A stretch of DNA of 6,433 nucleotides from WHSW01 sp036794585. Its GTDB lineage: Bacteria > Actinomycetota > Thermoleophilia > Solirubrobacterales > 70-9. Location of the stretch: contig DAIRGH010000136.1 in NCBI GenBank assembly GCA_036794585.1, positions 1-6,433 of the forward strand, written 5' to 3'. The position numbers and the translations under genes were made by a program. The notes beneath the pieces are model-generated. The model did not search any database and was not told where the DNA came from. It was given only the letters and a program-made list of their open reading frames with translations. Positions 1 to 6,068 of the stretch are shown one piece after another; within the stretch, counting starts at the first letter, position 1, and the number at the start of each line of letters is the position of its first letter.

Positions 1-96
1 GAGAGTCGCGGCGGCGGCGCAGGGCGCCGCGCAGGCCGCGCAGCGCGGCGGGATCAGGAGGCCGGTGAGGAGGCGGTAGGCGGAGGGGCTCGGCAC
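1..96 (-). CDS. ComF-family protein, N-terminal fragment (runs off left edge)
   Basis: Only the first 32 codons are present; the gene continues beyond base 1. From a GTG at 96-94 the product reads through LLTGLLIPPRCAACAAPC, with a CxxC pair at residues 19-22 and a further Cys at 26. A short hydrophobic stretch followed by PPRCAAC is the usual opening of ComF-type proteins, whose N-terminal zinc ribbon precedes a phosphoribosyltransferase-like domain used in DNA uptake or nucleotide salvage. The frame is open from 309 down to 1, but the GTG is its only ATG, GTG or TTG codon, so the start is forced if the gene is real. No Shine-Dalgarno sequence is visible before it. It lies downstream of the diguanylate cyclase on the same strand, 181 nt away, behind a strongly structured spacer, so it is probably a separate unit. 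The family call rests on a short fragment and the phosphoribosyltransferase half cannot be seen. Confidence 0.55.
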   Translation of the reverse strand, partial: MPSPSAYRLLTGLLIPPRCAACAAPCAAAATL

Positions 97-146
97 GAAG
101 CGAGGCTGCCGGGCCCCGGCGCGCGCGTGGCGCGGGGCGTGTGTCC

Positions 147-278
147 GGGCAATAACGGGGATGCGCCGAATGGGTGTCCGCGGCTCCGCCGATTCGGCGA
201 GAGGAGAGTTAGCCGCGATATAGGCGGCAAAGTCTCCTCTCGTCGGGGGAGCGGTCCGGGCCGCCCCCGTTACTGCCC
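147..278 (-). repeat. Intergenic nested inverted-repeat structure, possible structured RNA
   Basis: The outer arms are gggcaataacgggg (147-160) and ccccgttactgccc (265-278). They are complementary at 13 of 14 positions. The one exception (152/273) becomes a G-U pair in RNA from the minus strand but an A-C mismatch in plus-strand RNA, which mildly favours the minus strand. Inside lie a 22-position hairpin (195-245) and a small hairpin (251-254 with 261-264, loop 255-260). Two other pairings compete with this fold: 164-171 with 192-199, and 246-249 with 265-268. The element begins at the last base of the diguanylate cyclase stop codon and ends 50 nt before the putative comF start. It could be a 3'-UTR terminator complex, a leader or small RNA of the downstream gene, or a small palindromic repeat element. 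I see no clear target-site duplication and recognise no known riboswitch family. Confidence 0.5.
195..245 (-). terminator. Long bulge-free hairpin downstream of the diguanylate cyclase, candidate factor-independent terminator
   Basis: Arms 195-216 and 224-245 pair in one register with a 7-nt loop, gatatag. Nineteen of 22 positions are Watson-Crick. Positions 208/232 and 211/229 are mismatched, and 197/243 is G-U on the plus strand or C-A on the minus strand. The core cgagaggaga (198-207) and tctcctctcg (233-242) is perfect. No T-tract follows on either strand. Terminators of high-GC actinobacteria often lack one, so a terminator role after the lysA-hom-thrC-cyclase unit is plausible but unproven. 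It may equally be the central arm of the larger structure at 147-278. Confidence 0.4.
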
Positions 279-1711
279 TAAACCGGATCGGCCGGGACCG
301 GTGACGCGGTCACGGTGCGGTTGCGCCCGGCGCGCTTGGCGCGGTAGAGGGCGGCGTCGGCGCGGCCGACGAGGGTGTCGGGCGCCTCTTCGCCGTCCCA
401 TTCGGCGATTCCGGCCGAGCAGGACTCGCCCTCGGGAGTCTCGGAGCGCAGCCGGTCGACGAGGGTGAGGGCGTCGTCGAGCGTGCAGTTGGGCAGGATG
501 ACGCTGAATTCCTCGCCGCCGTAGCGGGACAGGACGTCGTAGGGGCGCAGCGTCTCGCGCCATGCGGTGGCCGACTGCGCCAGCAGGCGATCGCCGGCCT
601 GATGGCCATTGCGGTCGTTGTAGGCCTTGAAGTGGTCGAGGTCGAGCATCGCGACGCAGGTCGGCTGCTCCTCCCGCCCGGCCCGCGCGAGCTCGCGCGG
701 CAGGCGGTGCTCCCAGTAGCGGCGGTTCGGGAGGCCGGTGAGGCTGTCGGTACGCGCCAGGTGCTCGAGCTGGCCGAGCATGTCGGCGCGCCCGATTGCG
801 ACCGCGGCTTCGGCGGCCAGCAGGTCGATCATCGCCGAGAGCCGCAAGGGCACCCCGGCTGTCTCCTCGCGCCACGCGACGGCCAGCACACCGATCGCCG
901 CCCGGTCGCGGATCACCGGATGCCACAGCACCGCCCTGGTGCGGCTCCGACGCAGGAACTCCCGGTCGGTCTCGGCCGTGTCGTCGCCGAGGCGGACGAA
1001 CGTCTCCTCGGCGCGGCTGAATGCAAGCGCGGCGCCCGACTCCTCGGCCAAGTCGAGCGCGAGCCGGTCGAGGCTCGTGCCCACCGAGGCGGTCGGCACC
1101 AGGCCGTCGCCGCCGCGACCTGGCTCGAACAGCGCCGCCACGGGTGCGCCCGCGACCTGTCGCGCCCCTTCGCAGACCGAAGTCCGTGCCGTGGCGGGGT
1201 CGACGCTTCGCGCCAGTGCCCGGGTCGCTTCGGTGACCGCGTCGATGTCGAGTGCGCGGCTGCCGAGCTCGCTCTCGGGCTGCTTGCGATCGCTCACGTC
1301 GAGCGCCACCGAGACGCCGCCGATCAGCTCCTTGTCGTCGTTGGTGAGCGGCACCACCCGGACCCAGTAGTCGCGGCCGGTCTGCAGCGAGCGGTACTCG
1401 AACGAGCGGCTCTCGCCGCGCAGCGCGGCGCGGTAGTGCGAGATCAGCGCGTCACGCTGGGCCTGCGGAACGTGGCCGAGCAGGAACCTGCCCTCGAGCT
1501 CCTCGGCCGAGCCGCCCATCGCCCGCAGCGCCGGCCCCGCGGCAAAGCGAATCTTCAGCTCGTGATCGAAAACCGTGACCGCGGTCTGGGGCAGGTGCTC
1601 GAAGAGCTGGCGGTGGCGCCGGCGCTCGGCGCGCAGCTGCAGCGCGATCGCGAGCAGGGACAGACAGGCCAGGGTCAGGCCCACCGTGAGCAGAAGTTCG
1701 AAAACCCCCAT
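278..1711 (-). CDS. Membrane-anchored PAS-GAF-GGDEF diguanylate cyclase
   Basis: This 477-residue protein is predicted to make cyclic di-GMP from two GTP at the cytoplasmic face of the membrane. A hydrophobic segment at about residues 4-24, followed by an Arg-rich stretch, looks like a single N-terminal anchor. A PAS domain spans about 35-143, with the typical YWVRVVPLTND strand and a closing DVSDRK. A GAF-like domain follows at about 153-310, then GGDEF at about 315-467. The catalytic domain has DSLTGLPNRR at 322-331, the metal and nucleotide segment LDLDHFKAYN at 356-365, and the active-site GGEEF at 398-402. RPYD at 389-392 lies five residues before GGEEF, matching the product-inhibitory I-site, so it should be active and feedback-limited. 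The ATG is preceded by GAAGGA at short spacing. It starts 45 nt after the thrC stop and may be cotranscribed. The ligands of the PAS and GAF domains are unknown, and no EAL or HD-GYP domain is present. Confidence 0.93.
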   Translation of the reverse strand: MGVFELLLTVGLTLACLSLLAIALQLRAERRRHRQLFEHLPQTAVTVFDHELKIRFAAGPALRAMGGSAEELEGRFLLGHVPQAQRDALISHYRAALRGESRSFEYRSLQTGRDYWVRVVPLTNDDKELIGGVSVALDVSDRKQPESELGSRALDIDAVTEATRALARSVDPATARTSVCEGARQVAGAPVAALFEPGRGGDGLVPTASVGTSLDRLALDLAEESGAALAFSRAEETFVRLGDDTAETDREFLRRSRTRAVLWHPVIRDRAAIGVLAVAWREETAGVPLRLSAMIDLLAAEAAVAIGRADMLGQLEHLARTDSLTGLPNRRYWEHRLPRELARAGREEQPTCVAMLDLDHFKAYNDRNGHQAGDRLLAQSATAWRETLRPYDVLSRYGGEEFSVILPNCTLDDALTLVDRLRSETPEGESCSAGIAEWDGEEAPDTLVGRADAALYRAKRAGRNRTVTASPVPADPV

Positions 1712-1756
1712 GCGTCCTTCCTACCCTACCCAGGGGGGTGAAAGCGTAGGCCGGCT

Positions 1757-2788
1757 TCAGCCGAGGGCGAGGCGCTCGACGGCTGCGAGATCGGCGTCGC
1801 AGACGAGCACCTCGGGGACGTTGGCGAGCGCCGTGTCCGGGTCCTTGAGGCCATGACCGGTGAGCACGCAGACGACCGTCTGCGGCGCCTCGGCGCCTTC
1901 CGCGGGCAAGCCGTGGGCGAGGATTCCCGCGACCGAGGCCGCGGAGGCCGGCTCGCAGAACACACCCTCGCCGGAGCCGAGCAGCCGGTAGGCGTCGAGG
2001 ATCTGCTCGTCCGAGACGGCCTCGATCCGCCCGCGCGAGTCGGTGAACGCGGCCATCGCGTCCTCCCAGCGAGCCGGGTTTCCGATCCGGATCGCCGATG
2101 CCACAGTCTCGGGCTCGGCGACCGGCTCGCCGCGGACCAGCGGCGCCGCGCCCTCAGCCTGAAACCCGTAGAGCAGCGGCGCGCACTCGAGCTCGCCGAA
2201 GCCGAGCCACCAGGCGGTCACGTTGCCCGCATTGCCGACCGGGATCGCAAGCGCGTCGGGGGCGATGCCCAGCTCGTCGACGACCTCGAACGCGGCCGTC
2301 TTCTGGCCCTCGATCCGATAGGGGTTGACCGAGTTGACCAGCTCGACGGGGTGGCGGTCGGCGAGCGCGCGGACGATCTCGAGCGCCTGGTCGAAGTTGC
2401 CGCGCAGCGAGATCACCCGAGCGCCGTGGATCAGCGCCTGGGCGAGCTTTCCCTTCGCGATCTTGCCCTCGGGCACGATCACCACGCAGCGCAGTCCGGC
2501 GCGGGCGGCGTAGGCGGCGGCGCTGGCGGCGGTGTTGCCGGTCGAGGCGCAGATCACCGCCTCCGCCCCCGCGCCACTGGCGCGCGAGACGGCCACGGTC
2601 ATGCCGCGATCCTTGAAGCTCCCGGTCGGGTTGGCGCCCTCGAGCTTCAGGAGCACCCGGGCGCCGACGCGCTCGGAGACCGCCGGCGCCTCGATCAGCG
2701 GCGTCGATCCTTCCCCGAGCGTGACCACGGGGTCCTCGGGCTCGAGCGGCAGTCGCTCGCGGTAGCGCTCGATCAGCGGCCGCGCCAT
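1757..2788 (-). CDS. thrC: Threonine synthase
   Basis: This 343-residue, cytoplasmic PLP enzyme of fold type II converts O-phospho-L-homoserine and water to L-threonine and phosphate, the last step of threonine synthesis. The length matches the short bacterial/archaeal class (about 350 residues, as in Thermus and Mycobacterium), not the roughly 430-residue E. coli type. Visible motifs are GEGSTPLIE (25-33), the PLP Schiff-base segment NPTGSFKDRG with Lys59, the substrate loop ASTGNTAAS (81-89), the phosphate-binding loop PVGNAGNV (183-190) and the C-terminal LTGHGLKDP (310-318). The ATG lies 7 nt after the hom stop with no clear Shine-Dalgarno sequence, suggesting translational coupling. Its substrate needs homoserine kinase, whose gene usually follows thrC in actinobacteria but is not here. 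Confidence 0.96.
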   Translation of the reverse strand: MARPLIERYRERLPLEPEDPVVTLGEGSTPLIEAPAVSERVGARVLLKLEGANPTGSFKDRGMTVAVSRASGAGAEAVICASTGNTAASAAAYAARAGLRCVVIVPEGKIAKGKLAQALIHGARVISLRGNFDQALEIVRALADRHPVELVNSVNPYRIEGQKTAAFEVVDELGIAPDALAIPVGNAGNVTAWWLGFGELECAPLLYGFQAEGAAPLVRGEPVAEPETVASAIRIGNPARWEDAMAAFTDSRGRIEAVSDEQILDAYRLLGSGEGVFCEPASAASVAGILAHGLPAEGAEAPQTVVCVLTGHGLKDPDTALANVPEVLVCDADLAAVERLALG

Positions 2789-2795
2789 GCGTTGG

Positions 2796-4019
2796 TCAGC
2801 CGAACGTTTCCTCGATCACGCGGATCGCCCGTGGGGAGCCACGCAGGAACTCGAGCGTCGCGATCTCGTCGAGCGCCGCCCGGAAGCGGCTTTCGGGGCA
2901 CTCGTGGGTCACCATCACGAGCCGCGCGTCGTCGCCGAGCCCCCGCTGGACGACGCTCTCGACCGAGATCTCGTTGCGGCCGAGCACGTCGGCGATCCGC
3001 GCCAGCACACCCGGCCGGTCGGCGACCTCGAGGTGCAGGTAGAACGACGAGCTGACGTCGGCGACCACCGGCAGCTCGCGCCGAGTCCGGTGCACCGGCG
3101 CCTCGCCGGCAAGGATCGAGACGACGTCGCCGAGCACCGCCGTCGCCGTCTCGGGCCCGCCCGCGCCCGGTCCCGACATCGTGATCTCGGTGATCGTCGG
3201 CGCCTCGACCATGACCGCGTTGAACGGTCCCTCGACGGGAGCGAGGGGATGGCCGCGGTGCAGGAAGCAGGGAAAGACACGGACGCTGATCCCCTCGCCG
3301 AGGCGTTCGGCTACCCCGAGCAGCTTCAGCGACAGTCCGAACTCCTTCGCGTAGGCGAGGTCGTCGGGCTGGATCTCGGCGATCCCCTCATAGGTGACAT
3401 CGTCGAGGGCGACGGCCGTGTGGAACGCGAGCCGGGCGAGGATCGCCATCTTCGCCGCGGCGTCGGCTCCCCCAACGTCCTCGGTCGGGTCGGCCTCGGC
3501 ATAGCCGAGCTCCTGCGCGCGCGCCAGGGCCTCGGCATAGCCGGCGCCTGTCGCGGCCATCTCGCTGAGGATGAAGTTGGTGGTCCCGTTGACGATCCCG
3601 AACACCTTGGTGATCTCGGTCGCGGCCAGGCTCTCCTGGATCACCCGGATCACCGGCACCACCCCGGCGACAGCGGCCTCGAAGCGAAGCTGCACGCCCG
3701 CGTCGCGCGCGGCCTCGAACAGCTCCTCGCCGTGGCGGGCGACGAGCTGCTTGTTGGCGGTGACCACGTGGCGGCCGGCGCGCAGCGCGCGCTCGACGTA
3801 GTCGCGAGCGGGGTCGAGGCCGCCGATCAGCTCGACGACGATCTCCGAGCGCCCGAGGATCTCGTCGAAGTCGCCGCCGGAGCGGCGCAGCACACCGGCG
3901 ATCTCGGGCCGCCGCCCCGCCGCCGCCTCGATCTCGTCGGCGCCGCTTAAGATCAGCTCGGCGAAGGCGCCGCCAACGGTCCCGGCTCCCAAGACACCTA
4001 TCCGAGCTGGCTCAGACAT
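2796..4019 (-). CDS. hom: Homoserine dehydrogenase with C-terminal ACT domain
   Basis: This 407-residue cytoplasmic enzyme reduces L-aspartate 4-semialdehyde to L-homoserine with NAD(P)H, at the branch point towards threonine and methionine. The Rossmann domain starts with IGVLGAGTVGG (7-17), and VVTANK follows at 85-90. The catalytic domain carries GIVNGTTNFIL (141-151), LGYAEADPTEDV (171-182) and Asp186 with Lys190, spaced like the catalytic Asp/Lys pair of the family. MSGPGAGGPETATAVLGDVV lies at 281-300. An ACT domain begins near 325 (FYLHLEVADRPGVLARIADVL) and is the usual site of threonine feedback inhibition. By my recollection of Bacillus Hom, the stretch between the second Rossmann strand and VVELIGG is about 15 residues shorter, which accounts for much of the small size. 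The ATG overlaps the end of lysA by 8 nt (ATGTCTGA), so the two are very probably coupled. Confidence 0.96.
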   Translation of the reverse strand: MSEPARIGVLGAGTVGGAFAELILSGADEIEAAAGRRPEIAGVLRRSGGDFDEILGRSEIVVELIGGLDPARDYVERALRAGRHVVTANKQLVARHGEELFEAARDAGVQLRFEAAVAGVVPVIRVIQESLAATEITKVFGIVNGTTNFILSEMAATGAGYAEALARAQELGYAEADPTEDVGGADAAAKMAILARLAFHTAVALDDVTYEGIAEIQPDDLAYAKEFGLSLKLLGVAERLGEGISVRVFPCFLHRGHPLAPVEGPFNAVMVEAPTITEITMSGPGAGGPETATAVLGDVVSILAGEAPVHRTRRELPVVADVSSSFYLHLEVADRPGVLARIADVLGRNEISVESVVQRGLGDDARLVMVTHECPESRFRAALDEIATLEFLRGSPRAIRVIEETFG

Positions 4020-5304
4020 CCCGCGACGTCAGATCCTCGTAGGTCTCGCGGCGGACGACGACCCGAGCGTCGCCACCGGCGCAGAAGATCACCGGCGGCC
4101 GCGGGACGCCGTTGTAGTTGTTGGCCATCGCGTAGCCGTAGGCGCCGGTCGCGGGCGTGACCAGGACGTCGTCCGGGCGGGGGGCGGGAAGGGTCGCGTC
4201 GCGGACGATCATGTCGCTGGACTCGCAGTGCATGCCGGCGACCGTCACCGTGGTTGTCGCCGGCTCGGCGGCGCGGTTTGCGAGCAGCGCTTCGTAGCGA
4301 GCCCCGTAGAGCATCGGGCGCAGGTTGTCGGACATCCCGCCGTCGACGGCGACATAGGTGCGCACGCCCGGGATCTCCTTCAGCGTGCCGACGGTGTAGG
4401 CGGTGATCCCGGCGTTGCCGACCAGCGAGCGGCCGGGCTCGACGCAGATCCGCGGCATCGAGCCGAAGGCGCGCTCGACGCCGCGCACCTTGACCTCGAC
4501 GTAGTCGGAGATCGAGGGCGGCTCGTCGGCTTCGGTGTAGGCGATCCCGAGCCCGCCGCCGACGTTGAGCACCTGACACCAGCCTGGGTCGGCGAGCTCG
4601 GCGAGCGCCTCGATCGCGCGCGCGTAGGGCTCGAGCTCGAAGATCTGCGAGCCGATGTGCGCGTGCAGGCCGACCAGCTCGAGGCTGCGCGCCGCGAGCG
4701 CCGCCTCGATCCCGCGCGCCGCGAGCCCGTCAGCGAGGCCGAGGCCGAACTTAGAGTCGAGCTGGCCTGTCTGGACGTAGGAGTGCGTCTCGGCCTTGAC
4801 GCCGGGGGTGACCCGGATCAGCACCCGCTGGCCGTGGCCGGCGGCCGTGCAGATCGCGTCGAGGCGCTCGATCTCGGCGAGCGAGTCGCAGATGACGTAG
4901 CCGATCCGGGCCTCGACCGCGGCGCCCAGCTCATCCTCGGACTTGTTGTTTCCGTGCAGGTGGATGCGGCCGGGATCGAAGCCGGCGCGCAGCGCCATGT
5001 GCAGCTCTCCCCCCGAGGCCACGTCCACCGACAGGCCCTCCTCGGCGCAGACCCGGTAGGCGGCGGTGAACGGCGCCGCCTTGCTCGCGTAGATCACCTC
5101 GAAGTCTTCGGAGCGAGAGGCGAACGCCTCCAGGTAGGCGCGGGCGCGGGCGCGGACGTCGTCCTCCGCGTAGATGTAGGCGGGCGTGCCGAACTCGCGC
5201 GCGACCTCGACCACGTCGCAGCCGCCGACCTCCAGGTGGCCGCGCTGGTTGACGCGGCTGCCGAGCGGATAGACCGCCGAGCCCTCCACGGGATTCGCGT
5301 GCAT
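4012..5304 (-). CDS. lysA: Diaminopimelate decarboxylase
   Basis: This PLP enzyme of fold type III (alanine racemase-like barrel plus beta domain) decarboxylates meso-diaminopimelate to L-lysine, the final step of lysine synthesis. From the ATG at 5304 it has 430 residues. In that numbering the PLP lysine is Lys75 in VIYASKA. Other motifs are GLHAHIGSQ (212-220), the phosphate-binding NVGGGLG (247-253), VEPGRS (288-293), VDGGMSDNLRPMLYGA (320-335), the CESSD segment (360-364) that supplies a Cys/Glu across the dimer, and GAYGYAMANNYN (387-398). Upstream in-frame starts exist (GTG 5334, ATG 5328, ATG 5316), but only the 5304 ATG has a good Shine-Dalgarno sequence (GGAG, 6-nt spacer). The 5334 GTG would overlap a likely -10 box. 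The last codons overlap hom. In many actinobacteria argS precedes lysA; here a divergent hydrolase does. Confidence 0.95.
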   Translation of the reverse strand: MHANPVEGSAVYPLGSRVNQRGHLEVGGCDVVEVAREFGTPAYIYAEDDVRARARAYLEAFASRSEDFEVIYASKAAPFTAAYRVCAEEGLSVDVASGGELHMALRAGFDPGRIHLHGNNKSEDELGAAVEARIGYVICDSLAEIERLDAICTAAGHGQRVLIRVTPGVKAETHSYVQTGQLDSKFGLGLADGLAARGIEAALAARSLELVGLHAHIGSQIFELEPYARAIEALAELADPGWCQVLNVGGGLGIAYTEADEPPSISDYVEVKVRGVERAFGSMPRICVEPGRSLVGNAGITAYTVGTLKEIPGVRTYVAVDGGMSDNLRPMLYGARYEALLANRAAEPATTTVTVAGMHCESSDMIVRDATLPAPRPDDVLVTPATGAYGYAMANNYNGVPRPPVIFCAGGDARVVVRRETYEDLTSRDV

Positions 5305-5310
5305 CGTCGT

Positions 5311-5314
5311 CTCC
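5311..5314 (-). promoter_or_regulatory. Ribosome binding site that decides the lysA start
   Basis: GGAG on the minus strand lies 6 nt before the ATG at 5304. None of the three in-frame starts further upstream has a comparable purine-rich site, so this favours the shorter LysA. Confidence 0.6.
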
Positions 5315-5326
5315 ATGAGGCCGGTC

Positions 5327-5356
5327 ATTATCACGGGCTATGCCGAGATCTCTCAC
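5327..5356 (-). promoter_or_regulatory. Candidate promoter of the lysA-hom-thrC operon
   Basis: On the minus strand GATAAT (5332-5327) matches the -10 consensus at five of six positions. GTGAGA (5356-5351) matches TTGACA at four of six, with an 18-nt spacer. Transcription would start near 5320, leaving a leader of about 15 nt that contains the GGAG site before the ATG at 5304. The leader is too short for an attenuator or T-box, so amino-acid control would act at initiation or on the enzymes. Read on the other strand, the same bases give CATTAT at 5326-5331, a weaker -10-like box for the divergent hydrolase. Confidence 0.45.
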
Positions 5357-6068
5357 ACCGCCCGCGCCGCCCTCGGAGCGCGGCGTGCATGACGGCCGGC
5401 CGTATCTGCTCTGGCTGCCGGCGGACCCGCCCCCGTGGCCGGGGATGGTGATCGTCCACGGAACGGGATCGCAGAAGGAAAACCACGCCGATTTCGCCCG
5501 CGCCTGCGCTGCCACCGGCTGGGCGGCGCTTGCCTACGACCAGCGCGGACACGGCGACGCCGACGACGAGATGTCACCCCAGGCGATCGTCGACCTCGAT
5601 CGCATGGCCCGGTTCCTAGCCGGCCGCGACGGAGTCGATCCTCAGCGGCTCTGCGTCCGCGGCTCGAGCATGGGCGGCTTCGTCGCGATCCACGGGGCCG
5701 CGACGTCCGAAGCGATCGCGGGCGTGATCGCGATCTGTCCGGCCGGCGAGGAGCACCTGCTGCGAGGACTGCGCGACCGCAGCCTCGAAATGCGCGCTGG
5801 CGAGCAGGCGCGCGCGAACCTGGAGGCCTGGCTCGAGGAGCACGACCTGCGCGAGGCGGTCGAGCTGCTCGGCTCGAAGCCGCTGCTGCTGATCCACGCG
5901 GGAGGCGACGAGCGGATCCCGAGCGAGTGGTCCGAGCAGCTTCACGCACGCGCCCAGCAACCCAGCAAGCTGATCCTCCTCCCGGGCGGTCACCACCGCT
6001 CGGCGCAACACGACGCCGAGCTGCAGGGCATCGCCCTGCGCTGGATGGCACGGCAGCTCGGCAGCTAG
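5340..6068 (+). CDS. Alpha/beta-fold hydrolase of unknown substrate
   Basis: This cytoplasmic serine hydrolase of up to 242 residues has no signal peptide or membrane segment. The oxyanion-hole turn HGTGSQKE is at 40-47, YDQRGHG at 66-72, and the nucleophile elbow GSSMGG at 108-113 gives Ser110. The likely acid is Asp190 in HAGGDERIP, and the base is His218 or His219 in PGGHHRS, so the triad looks complete. The fold resembles dienelactone-hydrolase or prolyl-oligopeptidase-like esterases and peptidases; the substrate cannot be read from sequence. The ATG at 5340 has no Shine-Dalgarno sequence and would suit a near-leaderless message. A GTG at 5385 has GGAG at a 6-nt spacing, and starting there would drop only a Pro-rich stretch of 15 residues, giving 227 residues. 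The gene is divergent from lysA and ends in the same CTAG as the convergent gene. No link to lysine or threonine synthesis is evident. Confidence 0.88.
   Translation: MPRSLTPPAPPSERGVHDGRPYLLWLPADPPPWPGMVIVHGTGSQKENHADFARACAATGWAALAYDQRGHGDADDEMSPQAIVDLDRMARFLAGRDGVDPQRLCVRGSSMGGFVAIHGAATSEAIAGVIAICPAGEEHLLRGLRDRSLEMRAGEQARANLEAWLEEHDLREAVELLGSKPLLLIHAGGDERIPSEWSEQLHARAQQPSKLILLPGGHHRSAQHDAELQGIALRWMARQLGS

Noticed and set aside
212..245. Possible c-di-GMP (GEMM-I) riboswitch suggested by ggcggcaaagtctcc near a diguanylate cyclase
   Set aside because: Only the short GCAAAG-like core matches. There is no GNRA loop in the neighbouring hairpin and no downstream GGGUUACC-type strand. It reads on the plus strand, antisense to the cyclase, so it would control no visible gene.
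147..278. Insertion-sequence remnant or MITE
   Set aside because: The terminal inverted repeats fit, but no target-site duplication is evident, no transposase is nearby and a second copy cannot be checked. Kept as an alternative only.
127..468. 113-codon plus-strand frame covering the intergenic element
   Set aside because: It is an Arg/Gly-rich composition artefact that overlaps the 3' end of the cyclase, with no recognisable motif.
602..1741. Long plus-strand frame opposite the diguanylate cyclase
   Set aside because: It is an antisense shadow of a clear PAS-GAF-GGDEF gene in very GC-rich DNA; the translation is low-complexity and has no domain.
1853..3950. Long plus-strand frames opposite thrC and hom
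   Set aside because: They are Arg/Gly/Asp-rich antisense translations with no motifs and span the junction of two well-supported genes.
5305..5339. Lysine riboswitch, T-box or attenuator ahead of lysA
   Set aside because: The leader is at most a few tens of bases with no stem-loop or leader peptide, too short for any of these.
4228..5451. 407-codon plus-strand frame opposite lysA
   Set aside because: It is an antisense shadow of LysA, whose PLP and active-site motifs are unambiguous.
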